From Taishania sp036758285 (lineage in GTDB: Bacteria > Bacteroidota > Bacteroidia > Flavobacteriales_D > Crocinitomicaceae), in NCBI GenBank assembly GCA_036758285.1, contig DAIOWV010000005.1, forward strand, positions 1 to 64,000: a stretch of 64,000 bases of DNA. The letters run 5' to 3'. Both the position numbers and the translations under genes were made by a program. This document shows positions 46,377-54,627 of this stretch, piece after piece (the first letter of the stretch is position 1; the number at the start of each line of letters is the position of its first letter). Below the pieces are notes generated by a model. That model did not search any database and had not been told where the DNA came from. It saw only the letters and a program-made list of their open reading frames with translations.

Positions 46377-47409
46377 ATGCCACATATTAAAAACACATTG
46401 TTTCGTCATCGAATTATTGATAAATGTATTCGAAATCCATACAAGCCATTTCCATCCAAACAAGATTTAAGAACGGCGTGTGAAAATGAATTGTTTGGTA
46501 GTGAGGACAGGCAAAATATTTGTGATTCAACAATAGAGAAAGATCTATTTGCGATGCGTCAAGAATACGATGCTCCAATAAAATATAGCAAGCTAAACAA
46601 AGGCTATTATTATGATGACCCTAATTTTACAATCAATGATGTACCGCTGAATGAATCTGATTTAGACGCTGTTCGATTTGCTGCAAACACCTTATTACAA
46701 TTCAAAGATGTAGAGCTTTTTAAAGAATTTGGTAATGCTATTGATAAAATTGTAGATCGCGTTTCTTTATCAACACAAGCGAAACAACAAGTTGAATTAA
46801 ATGAATATGTACAATTTGAAACTGCTGTTTCTGTAGGTGGTGGAGAATTTTTACCTGATTTATTAAGTGCAATTCAAAAAAGTGTTGCTGTTTTTTTTGA
46901 ATATGAAAATTTCAATTCTAATACTGTTAAACCTAGAAAAGTTTGTCCGCTACTATTAAAAGAATACAGAAATAGATGGTATCTCATTTCATTCGATTTA
47001 ATTAAGAATAAGATTACTACATATGCACTGGAAAGGATGAAAAAAGTTGAATTGTCGGAAGAAAAAGTTGTAAAACCTCATCATTTTAACCCCAAAGATT
47101 TTTCATCCTTTCCAGTGCATATGTAGTAATCTTATTTCTACAAGCGAAGCTGCTCCTGATATTGTCGAATTCACAGCAAATGATATTGCTTCAAAGTATC
47201 TGATAACTCAACCGATACACCATACTCAAAAAGTTATCAAAGAAAGTGATTCAGAAACTGTTTTTCAATTAGAAGTTTACATCTCTGAAGAATTAATTCG
47301 TTCTATCTTATCATTTGGTGGTGAAATTACAGTTCATCAACCCAATTCTTTAAAACAAACAATTAAAGAACGATTAGATAAAATGCTGAATAACTATGGG
47401 GTAAAGTGA
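46377..47409 (+). pseudogene. WYL-domain transcriptional regulator, broken by an inverted duplication
   Basis: The first part (46377-47126) has an N-terminal helix-turn-helix-like segment (about 1-80) and a WYL domain (about 150-235, VFFEYENFNSNTVKPRKVCPL ... RNRWYLISFDLI). It then stops early after FNPKDFSSFPVHM. The missing C-terminal domain is encoded just downstream in the +1 frame, ending at TGA 47407-47409 (TSEAAPDIVEFTANDIAS ... IHHTQKVI ... EVYISEELIRSILSFGGE). Together they equal a normal 340-residue WYL protein. The break coincides with a 38-bp inverted copy of its own sequence. It begins 3 nt after the MbnH-like gene. Confidence 0.85.
47007..47136. repeat. Perfect 38-bp inverted repeat in the WYL gene
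   Basis: Arm 1 (47007-47044) and arm 2 (47099-47136) are exact reverse complements separated by 54 bp. Arm 1 is normal coding sequence (ITTYALERMKK); arm 2 replaces the expected sequence, introduces a stop (TAG 47124-47126) and shifts the frame. The entry junction has TTTTT microhomology. Confidence 0.95.
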
Positions 47410-47491
47410 TTGGTGTTAAAGGTTTGTTTACTTGTTAAGTGGAGGAAGGTACTTTTTTTTAACAGTTTCGTAGAAGTTGCTTCCCTACCCA

Positions 47492-47653
47492 TTAATATAG
47501 TCCAAAAAATAAGCTATATAAAGAATTATCTCGTCCTACATTGTCTATTTTCTCAGGTTTTTTTACTATTTCAATCAAACTGGATATCCCGAAAATAGCT
47601 AAACCAATGGATAATGGAAGTATGAACCAAGAATTTTCAAATAAACTACTCAT
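47492..47653 (-). CDS. Possible small membrane protein
   Basis: The ORF has 53 codons, ATG at 47653 and TAA at 47494-47492. It encodes one transmembrane helix (SWFILPLSIGLAIFGISSLIEIV) with a lysine just after it, then a polar tail ending SLYSLFFGLY. No homologue is recognised. The surrounding 47410-48256 is gene-poor and may be degenerating. It could be real, a remnant, or chance. Confidence 0.35.
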   Translation of the reverse strand: MSSLFENSWFILPLSIGLAIFGISSLIEIVKKPEKIDNVGRDNSLYSLFFGLY

Positions 47654-47700
47654 AAGTAATTAAATTTAATAAGATTACGGCTAATTCCCAGCCCAAGCTA

Positions 47701-48069
47701 TCAAAAGCGCCATCCTACCAGCTCTATTGATTCAATCTTTGATTTTTTAATATATCTTGACATCAAACAATTATCTTCTACATCTTTCAATAATAATTTA
47801 TCAGTAATCAAAAAATGCTTCTTAAATCGTATTTCCAAAGAATATTTATCAAAATATAAGCTTATTCCAGCTACATACCTACCTCTCTTGCAATATAAGC
47901 TACATTTCTCAATTAAAAAATTATTCTCTATGATGTATTCATTTAATTCAGTCACTTTCTTACCTGTAAACGATACTATTTGATTTCTATCTATATTATT
48001 ATGTTGATTTTGACAATGACAAAAACCGTTTATTATTAACAAAATAGTCAATATTCTTAGTCCTCCCAT
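47701..48069 (-). CDS. Small exported protein of unknown function
   Basis: The 122-residue protein starts with a hydrophobic stretch (RILTILLIINGFCHC) that could be a signal peptide, with Cys at the cleavage region but no clean lipobox. The mature part is basic, with SLYCKRGRYVAGISLYF and a KKHFLITDKLLLKDVEDN stretch. I do not recognise the family. It stands alone in a gene-poor stretch. Confidence 0.55.
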   Translation of the reverse strand: MGGLRILTILLIINGFCHCQNQHNNIDRNQIVSFTGKKVTELNEYIIENNFLIEKCSLYCKRGRYVAGISLYFDKYSLEIRFKKHFLITDKLLLKDVEDNCLMSRYIKKSKIESIELVGWRF

Positions 48070-48099
48070 AAATTATTATTTATTAGTATCCCTTCGCTG

Positions 48100-48121
48100 C
48101 CGCGAGATTCCTATCTCGTGG
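48100..48121. repeat. GC-richer hairpin, possible REP-like element
   Basis: CCGCGAGAT / ATCTCGTGG forms a 9-bp stem (one G-T pair) with a TCCT loop. Its base composition is unlike the AT-rich surroundings. It resembles short palindromes dispersed in Bacteroidetes genomes, but only this copy is seen here. Confidence 0.45.
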
Positions 48122-48256
48122 TACTACCCAACACAACTTCCTTCCACCAGATTTTTATGAATATAATTATTTTTTCAATTAGTAGTAAAAATTTTTCGCC
48201 AGGCAACCATTCTATTTTCACAATTGTATTAAGACAAACTTTTTAAAAAATACACC

Positions 48257-48880
48257 ATGAAAATAATTCAACACATTTATCTTTTCTTTTTGCTTTTTGT
48301 GGGACAACAAACATTTGGACAATCTCCCATTCCAGCAATTGACAGCTTAAAAATCATTCATGAAAATGGGGAAACAAAAGTTGTTTGTTATACAACCTTT
48401 ACATCAGGTGATTGTGATTTGGCGGATTATACCATTCACAATGAGAACAATATCATTACACTTAGTGTGAATTTTACAGTTGGTGCAGCAACGTATATCT
48501 GTCATAGTGTGGATACCATTTCATTGGGAACGTTAACACCTGGAGATTATGACTTGGAAGGAAATCTGACAATTGGCTCATCAGAAGTTATTGTTCATCA
48601 AAAAACAGTTTCATTTACAGTTGGAGAATTAAATGTGGGGTTAATTGATGCAGCAACTTTTAATATTTATCCAAATCCTACACAAAAATTCCTTTCAATT
48701 GAATCGGAAAAGCATTTCAAACAAGTTGAAATAATCTCTATTTTTGGTCAAATTGTTTTAAATGCAGAAATGGTTGAACAAACGATTGATGTTTCTGATC
48801 TGGAAGAGGGTTTTTATTTCGTTCGATTAACTGACGAAATGGGCAAACAAATTTCTAAACGAATGCTGAAAACAAAATAA
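48257..48880 (+). CDS. T9SS type A sorting-domain protein
   Basis: This 207-residue exported protein has a signal peptide (to ..QQTFGQ), a small beta-sandwich-like domain with Cys residues, and a C-terminal Por-type secretion tail. The tail runs from about residue 130 (FNIYPNPTQKFLSIES ... VEIISIFGQIV ... EGFYFVRLTDEMG ... KRMLKTK) and marks it for the type IX system. The mature function is unknown. The ECF sigma gene follows after 62 bp. Confidence 0.9.
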   Translation: MKIIQHIYLFFLLFVGQQTFGQSPIPAIDSLKIIHENGETKVVCYTTFTSGDCDLADYTIHNENNIITLSVNFTVGAATYICHSVDTISLGTLTPGDYDLEGNLTIGSSEVIVHQKTVSFTVGELNVGLIDAATFNIYPNPTQKFLSIESEKHFKQVEIISIFGQIVLNAEMVEQTIDVSDLEEGFYFVRLTDEMGKQISKRMLKTK

Positions 48881-48894
48881 TAATCTACATTTCA

Positions 48895-48929
48895 TTGTTT
48901 TAATTAAGAAACAATTACGTCTATATTTG
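48895..48929 (+). promoter_or_regulatory. Candidate promoter of the ECF sigma factor gene
   Basis: TTG (48895-48897) and TATATTTG (48922-48929), an exact TAnnTTTG, are separated by 24 nt, slightly longer than usual. The box ends 13 nt before the ATG at 48943. Confidence 0.4.
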
Positions 48930-48942
48930 GGATGCAGAAAAA

Positions 48943-49461
48943 ATGGAAGAAAACGTAGAAGAATTAATCAAAGGAGATAAAAAAGCTTTTGATAGGGTGT
49001 ACGAAAAGTACTCCCCTTCTATGTTTGGTATCTGTATGCGATATGCCAACTGTCGAGATGACGCTCAAGAAATACTTCAAAAAACTTTTATCAGGGTTTA
49101 TGAAAATCGCGAGAAAATTAATCCTGAATTTCCGCTTGGACCATGGATAAAAACAATTACAATTCGTACAGCTATCAATTTTCTGAAAACTCAAAAAAAG
49201 ATGGTATTAAAAGAAGATGATCTTTTTTTTGAATCAACACAAGCTGTCATTTTTGAATCAGAAACAAAAGATTTAAAGACAAAATTAATAGAGTTATTGG
49301 CAGCAATGCCCGAAGGTTATCGAACTATATTCAATTTATTCGTATTGGATAATCTGACACACAAAGAAATAGCGAATTACCTTGATATAACGGAAGGAAC
49401 GTCTAAGTCACAATTGGCAAAGGCAAAAAAATGGATTAAAATTAAACTTGAACAAGGATGA
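48943..49461 (+). CDS. ECF-type RNA polymerase sigma factor
   Basis: The 172-residue cytoplasmic sigma-70 family protein has region 2 at about 10-75 (FDRVYEKYSPSMFGICMRYANCRDDAQEILQKTFIRVYENREK). Region 4 lies at about 115-165 (LPEGY-type: MPEGYRTIFNLFVLDNLTHKEIANYLDITEGTSKSQLAKAK). The length fits small ECF factors. Its TGA overlaps the start of the next gene (ATGA, 49458-49461), which encodes a likely anti-sigma. The regulon is unknown. Confidence 0.93.
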   Translation: MEENVEELIKGDKKAFDRVYEKYSPSMFGICMRYANCRDDAQEILQKTFIRVYENREKINPEFPLGPWIKTITIRTAINFLKTQKKMVLKEDDLFFESTQAVIFESETKDLKTKLIELLAAMPEGYRTIFNLFVLDNLTHKEIANYLDITEGTSKSQLAKAKKWIKIKLEQG

Positions 49462-50720
49462 AAGAATTTGATGACATAGATCGGTTGTTTCAGGCAACAT
49501 TTGACGGATTTGAAGCAATTCCAGATCCATCTGTAAAAGAAAATATTGACAAGGCAATAGCTCCTAAGAAAAATAAAAGAAGATTTTTCTTTCTCATTTT
49601 TTTCTTTTCGATTGTTTTAATGTCTTTTTGGGCACTTATTTATCCTGATTTTTTGGTTAAAAATACTATTGCAGCCAAAAATTACTCCTCTTCTGATGCA
49701 AATCAGAATGAAAAAATAGTGGATGTACCAGATTATTTTGTTTTTCAACCGCAGCAAGGAGAAACGAAAGAAATAAATTCAAATTCATTAAAATATCCTG
49801 TTCCATCAATCCAAAACAATCAAGGAATAGATAAAACAAAATCATTGGCTGATAAAAAGCCAGTTAATTCTATTTCGAATAAACTAATGACAACTAGTAA
49901 AATAGCGTCATTAAATCCATCTGATTCGATTAGAAAAGATGAAGTAAATCAATTTGTAATTGATATTATTGAAAAAGATATAGCCAATCAGATCGTAACA
50001 GATTCTATTGAAGAAAATAATACAAACTTTAGAGATGTTCAATCAATAGAAAAACCATTTGGAGGGTTTCGGAAATGGTATTTTACCGCGTTTACCGGTT
50101 GGGAAGGAACTACCATGAGGTCAAAAGAAAACATTGATATCAATAACCTTTCTAATGCAGGAAAAGAATCAGCTCGTATTCAATCTTCCTCATTTTATGG
50201 AAAAATAGAAATAAACAAAAAAATAAGTAAACGATTTCATTTGCTGGCAGGTGTGGGATATAAATCTACAACTTATAGACAAAACGTAACACTATATTCA
50301 CTTGATAGTACTATTCATGAAAACGAAATAACTTCAAACTTACCCAATCCACCATTGTACTTCCTAAAACAGGAAGATGGAAATCAAAGCTTTCAAGTAA
50401 ACACCTTGTTGATTCCAATTGGTGCCGTATTTGCACAACAGATTGCAGAAAAAATTCATTTTCGTCTTGCTGTAGGTGCTGAATTTACTTTAGGATGGAA
50501 AAAAGATCTTGTAATAAATCCAACGTTCACATCTCCAGTGTTTCAACCTTTTGGATGGAATTTAGGAATACGACCAGAATTTCAATATGCATTTAAAAAC
50601 TTTAGAACTAGTGTGTTTTTCAATGTTAATCAACCAATTAAACATCAAATTAATTGGGGACTTGATATGAGAAAAAGTTCAATTTTCGGTGCGGGATTAG
50701 GTATTCAGTATGATTTATAA
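49458..50720 (+). CDS. Anti-sigma-like protein fused to an outer-membrane beta-barrel-like domain
   Basis: The 420-residue protein has a short cytoplasmic N-terminus (MKEFDDIDRLFQATFDGFEAIPDP), one transmembrane helix (about 44-64) and a linker rich in Asn/Ser/Lys. Beta-strands of the outer-membrane barrel type (FTAFTGWEGTTM, FHLLAGVGYKSTTY, FRLAVGAEFTLGW, GAGLGIQYDL) follow. The overlap with the ECF sigma gene and the N-terminal layout are typical of Bacteroidetes sigma-coupled membrane proteins. How one chain serves both membranes is unclear; the barrel-like part may be periplasmic or the fold assignment wrong. Confidence 0.75.
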   Translation: MKEFDDIDRLFQATFDGFEAIPDPSVKENIDKAIAPKKNKRRFFFLIFFFSIVLMSFWALIYPDFLVKNTIAAKNYSSSDANQNEKIVDVPDYFVFQPQQGETKEINSNSLKYPVPSIQNNQGIDKTKSLADKKPVNSISNKLMTTSKIASLNPSDSIRKDEVNQFVIDIIEKDIANQIVTDSIEENNTNFRDVQSIEKPFGGFRKWYFTAFTGWEGTTMRSKENIDINNLSNAGKESARIQSSSFYGKIEINKKISKRFHLLAGVGYKSTTYRQNVTLYSLDSTIHENEITSNLPNPPLYFLKQEDGNQSFQVNTLLIPIGAVFAQQIAEKIHFRLAVGAEFTLGWKKDLVINPTFTSPVFQPFGWNLGIRPEFQYAFKNFRTSVFFNVNQPIKHQINWGLDMRKSSIFGAGLGIQYDL

Positions 50721-50748
50721 AACAACATCTATTTAGCATGTTATTTGC

Positions 50749-51135
50749 TTAACGAAAAATATAAAGAGAGTCGGGAATATGTAATTCCTGTAATTGAGTT
50801 TGAAAATTTGAATAATGCTTCCTTGAATATTTTTTTATGAAAGCAGGAGATTTTGAATTGTTTGATATAAAATACTCTGTATCACTTTTTGCTATTATCC
50901 ACTCACTGTTATATTTAATTTCTGTTGGATTCCTAAAAACCATTATCCACAACTCTTCTGAGTTTCCCTCTTCATCCACAAGCATTCTATTATTAAAACA
51001 TATTCCTCTTGTATTGTGTTCATTATAACATTCTGCACAATCAATGGAAAGTTTTTGCCTATTTTCAAAGAGGTAACCAGAACTATAGCAACTTTGTAAG
51101 GTAATAAACAAAAGTGCTAAAACTAATATTTTCAT
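50749..51135 (-). CDS. Small lipoprotein of unknown function
   Basis: The 128-residue protein has the lipobox FITLQSC (Cys16), so it is probably membrane-anchored. Four further Cys residues lie at AECYNEHNTRGICF and elsewhere. No family is recognised. It is convergent with the preceding gene and lies 97 nt downstream of the next minus-strand gene. Confidence 0.6.
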   Translation of the reverse strand: MKILVLALLFITLQSCYSSGYLFENRQKLSIDCAECYNEHNTRGICFNNRMLVDEEGNSEELWIMVFRNPTEIKYNSEWIIAKSDTEYFISNNSKSPAFIKKYSRKHYSNFQTQLQELHIPDSLYIFR

Positions 51136-51232
51136 ATTCTTGTATACTCCATTTCAATAATACTCTCACCCTTTTTACGATGAACCACTAACACTATTAA
51201 AATGAAATAAATTTACAGACAAATACTCTTCG

Positions 51233-51598
51233 TTACTTTAAATACTTCTCAAATAATTGATCTCTGTTTACGATATCGCCAGCAACATTTATAGTTTGAA
51301 CTTCACAACCTGCTAAAAATCTGACAATAATCATTCTAGATCTCTCAGAGTTATCGACCATATTTATGGTTGCAAGTTTTGATTTTTCGTCAAAATCCAC
51401 AGTGAAATATAAGTTGTAATATTTTGCTTTTGAAGCAACTTCATCCTTTGTTAATTTTGAAGGTAAAGTGATAAAACCTTTTCCAGATTCTTTTATTGAA
51501 GTTAAATCAGAAGGTGATTTTACTGTAGCAGATTCTTGACTAAAAGAAAAACTTACAGTTAAAATCAACGTAAATATAAAAAGTAGCGTTTTCATCAT
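51233..51598 (-). CDS. Small secreted protein of unknown function
   Basis: This 121-residue protein has a signal peptide (LFIFTLILTVSFSFSQ). The body contains KAKYYNLYFTVDFDEKSKLATINMVDN and a single Cys in FLAGCEVQTINV, which looks like a small alpha/beta domain. It starts 90 nt from the divergent rnhB start. No known family. Confidence 0.62.
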   Translation of the reverse strand: MMKTLLFIFTLILTVSFSFSQESATVKSPSDLTSIKESGKGFITLPSKLTKDEVASKAKYYNLYFTVDFDEKSKLATINMVDNSERSRMIIVRFLAGCEVQTINVAGDIVNRDQLFEKYLK

Positions 51599-51688
51599 TC
51601 TATTTTTTTAATTTGTACGTATTTCTACATTCAAAAGTTGTACCAATTTACAACTTAATTTTATATTAGCATATTTTCTAACATAAAA

Positions 51689-52294
51689 ATGTCATTAGAA
51701 TTATTTCATACTAAAGGGATTATTGAAGCAGGCTGTGATGAAGCAGGAAGAGGCTGTTTGGCTGGACCTGTTGTAGCCGCTGCAGTTATTTTACCTGAAA
51801 ACTTTTCAAACGAACTTTTAAATGATTCAAAAAAGCTAACGGATAAACAACGTTATCAATTACGTCCCATTATCGAAGAACAAGCCATTGCTTGGGCAGT
51901 TGGAATTGTAGATCATGTAGAAATTGATAAAATAAATATTCTGAATGCCAGTTTTGAAGCAATGCACAGGGCAATCAAACAACTAAAAACTGTTCCAGAA
52001 AAATTATTGATTGATGGCAATCGTTTCAATCCTTATCCCAATATTCAACACTTGTGTATGATAAAAGGAGATGGAAGATACATGAGTATTGCTGCTGCTT
52101 CAATACTTGCAAAAACTTATCGTGATGACATCATGGATGAACTTCATTTAGAATATCCAAATTATGGATGGAAAAAAAATAAAGGATATCCAACAAAAGA
52201 ACACAGGTCAGGGATAGAAAAACATGGTCCAACTCCCGTTCACCGTATGAGCTTTACTTTATTGCCTCCAAAACAGCTCGATTTGTTCGAATAA
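51689..52294 (+). CDS. rnhB: Ribonuclease HII
   Basis: The 201-residue enzyme cleaves the RNA strand of RNA-DNA hybrids, including single embedded ribonucleotides. The catalytic aspartate/glutamate pair is in AGCDEAGRGCLAGPV (D17, E18). Further acidic sites are in LLIDGNRF and AKTYRDDIMDEL. KGYPTKEHRSGIEKHGPTPVHRMSF is the normal C-terminus. Length is usual. Confidence 0.96.
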   Translation: MSLELFHTKGIIEAGCDEAGRGCLAGPVVAAAVILPENFSNELLNDSKKLTDKQRYQLRPIIEEQAIAWAVGIVDHVEIDKINILNASFEAMHRAIKQLKTVPEKLLIDGNRFNPYPNIQHLCMIKGDGRYMSIAAASILAKTYRDDIMDELHLEYPNYGWKKNKGYPTKEHRSGIEKHGPTPVHRMSFTLLPPKQLDLFE

Positions 52295-52364
52295 TTTTTA
52301 TACTCTAACAATCAACTGTTGATTTCTTTGAAGTTGTGATTTACTAACCTTTTAAAATCAAATG

Positions 52365-52372
52365 TAACTTTG
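52365..52372 (+). promoter_or_regulatory. Candidate -7 box abutting the start of the propeller protein gene
   Basis: TAACTTTG matches TAnnTTTG exactly, and is the same octamer as at dxr. It ends 4 nt before the ATG at 52377, suggesting a leaderless mRNA. No convincing -33 element is found. Confidence 0.4.
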
Positions 52373-52376
52373 AAAT

Positions 52377-54533
52377 ATGTTTGGACGTTACTTTTTGATT
52401 TTTTTGTCGATTGTCAGCCTCATATGGTTGGGGTATGCAACATATGACCGTGTAAATCAAAGTAAAATATTTAATCCAGAATATTTATTTGGTAAAGAAG
52501 ATGGTGAATTACTTATTCTTATAAATCCAAAGCAACAAAATACTGTTAGTAGTGTTTTTGAAGTTGAAAACACTGAAATACAATCACTTATTCCCAATTT
52601 AAACGCCGATTTTATAGATCGAATTTATATTTCAAAAAAACGTGGTCAGTTATTAATTACAACAAAAGAAGCAATTGATAAAAAACTGATTAACAATATT
52701 TTTGTTAATAGTTCTTCTGTAAAAACAGATAAAAAGTCCATTTCTTATGGAAGTTTGAAAGGACAGTTTTCCAAACACTCAATCTATCTTTCATCTCAAT
52801 CATATAACCAAAACAAAAATCCTTGGATCGATTTAAAGTACGATAAAAATAGTGACGCTTCAATTATTTCTTTTGGACAAAAAACACCTTCTGTTACAGA
52901 TGTTTACATAAAAGAAAATGGTGTTGTTGAATACAAAACCTCATTTAAAAACGCTGTTTTAGGAGAGAAAGTCAATGATAAAGTTGTTTTTGCATCCATT
53001 GTACCTTCTTCAATTCAATCGTATCAATTTTACGAAACAGATTATTTGCGTTTTAGTCAACCTGAAATTCTTAATAGTCCTATGAACAATTGGTTAAAAT
53101 ATGGATTAGTTCGCATTTTAATCAACAATCAAGAAGTGATAATTACAGATTTTATTGATGGTCAGGAACCTATCCAAGTATTGTATGATTTTTATCAAAA
53201 AGAATCAAAAGATGTTGAGCATGATTATTTTGAGAATGTTTCATTTGGTAAGTTATTAAATAATTCTAAAGGTGTATTTATATATCAAGTAGATGATTTC
53301 GTTGTAATCTCTAGCAGTCAATCTGCTTGTGAAACTGTTATTGGAGGTTATAAATTGGGAAATACCTTGTCACAAAACCCAGATCAATTGAATAAAATCT
53401 TTCACAACCTTCCTCAAAAAGTAAATTATAGAAAGGTTGAAAGCGATGAAAAAGTATCCATTTCTGTTTACGAAAATACCTTACTTACAACAAATGTAGG
53501 AGGTGCACAACAGTCTGTAAATAATAGTATTAAAGAAAACCAACAAGTCGTTCAATCCTATGTTGTGGGAAGTTCTATAAAAGACATCGTTCCAATAGAC
53601 GAAAATAGTTTTTTCGTTACTACACAGGATAACAAAGTATTATTTTTTGATAAAGAAGGAAAAAAATGGGAACAAACACTTGAAGAAAATCTTGTTGGAG
53701 AAGCTTCAATAATAGATGTTTATGCAAATGAAAAATCCCAATTATTAGTTGCAACTGGTAAAAAAATAAACGTTATTGATATTAATGGAAATCAACCAAA
53801 TGGGTTTCCTATTGAATTAGATGAACATACAAACATTCTTGCCCCTTTGTTTTACCGATGGAAAGGAAATGGATTTTTCATTGCTTCAACTGCAAATGGA
53901 AGGCTTGTTCAATATGACAATCAAGGTAGAGAATTAACGATAATAAAAACACAATTAAATTCAATTGATCTTACTCCTGTTGTATGGGTGAGTGCAAATA
54001 AACCGTTTATTGGAGTATCTGGAAATGATCGTTTTGAAATGATTCAAGTAGAAAATAAAAAATCATTTAGAACATTTGATGCTAAAAATATCAATTCAAT
54101 TATCAAATTACCCAACGAAGTGAAATTATTTGGAATCAACAATAATCAATTGATTTCTTATGATCAACGTGGAGGATTAAGTCGCTTTGATCAGTTGGTG
54201 AATGCTAAATTAATTCCTACAATTCTGCCTGAAAAAGGAATTGTAGTAAAAGATCAAAACCATATTAAACTATTTAATTCAAGTGGCTTACAATGGGGAG
54301 TTATAAAGCTTCCTTTTAACGATGTCACTGATGTCCAATTGTTTTCATTAAATAATGGGAATACAATCGTCACTGGAATTGATGGATTAGAAAACAAAGT
54401 TTATATCTGGAAAACGAATGGCGAATTGCAGTCAAAAACTCAATTTGACGGTAGCAAACTTGTTCGATATTACAATGGATATATTTTTACGGTAGTAGAT
54501 AATTTAGTTGTTCGATATCCACTTGGCAATTGA
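52377..54533 (+). CDS. Membrane-anchored protein with C-terminal beta-propeller-like region
   Basis: The 718-residue protein has an N-terminal transmembrane anchor (FLIFLSIVSLIWLGYATYD), then a long extracytoplasmic region (about 30-380). The second half has short repeated strands of the PQQ or WD kind (NSFFVTTQDNKVLFFDKEGKKW, TGKKINVIDINGNQPNGFP, STANGRLVQYDNQGR, NNGNTIVTGIDGLENKVYIWK), consistent with a propeller. No established name is known to me. It is separated from rnhB by 82 bp and has its own promoter-like box. Confidence 0.7.
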   Translation: MFGRYFLIFLSIVSLIWLGYATYDRVNQSKIFNPEYLFGKEDGELLILINPKQQNTVSSVFEVENTEIQSLIPNLNADFIDRIYISKKRGQLLITTKEAIDKKLINNIFVNSSSVKTDKKSISYGSLKGQFSKHSIYLSSQSYNQNKNPWIDLKYDKNSDASIISFGQKTPSVTDVYIKENGVVEYKTSFKNAVLGEKVNDKVVFASIVPSSIQSYQFYETDYLRFSQPEILNSPMNNWLKYGLVRILINNQEVIITDFIDGQEPIQVLYDFYQKESKDVEHDYFENVSFGKLLNNSKGVFIYQVDDFVVISSSQSACETVIGGYKLGNTLSQNPDQLNKIFHNLPQKVNYRKVESDEKVSISVYENTLLTTNVGGAQQSVNNSIKENQQVVQSYVVGSSIKDIVPIDENSFFVTTQDNKVLFFDKEGKKWEQTLEENLVGEASIIDVYANEKSQLLVATGKKINVIDINGNQPNGFPIELDEHTNILAPLFYRWKGNGFFIASTANGRLVQYDNQGRELTIIKTQLNSIDLTPVVWVSANKPFIGVSGNDRFEMIQVENKKSFRTFDAKNINSIIKLPNEVKLFGINNNQLISYDQRGGLSRFDQLVNAKLIPTILPEKGIVVKDQNHIKLFNSSGLQWGVIKLPFNDVTDVQLFSLNNGNTIVTGIDGLENKVYIWKTNGELQSKTQFDGSKLVRYYNGYIFTVVDNLVVRYPLGN

Positions 54534-54627
54534 CAATAGAGTAGATCTGTAACCTGTTTTTTGTTAATCTTATCATATCATTTGCTAAAACATCGACTAT
54601 TTCATTATTTTTGATAAAAACCATTTT

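Noticed and set aside
47410..47598. Plus-strand ORF of 62 codons after the WYL remnant
   Set aside because: No start context, no recognisable features, and composition typical of noncoding AT-rich DNA; the minus-strand 53-codon ORF there is only a little better.
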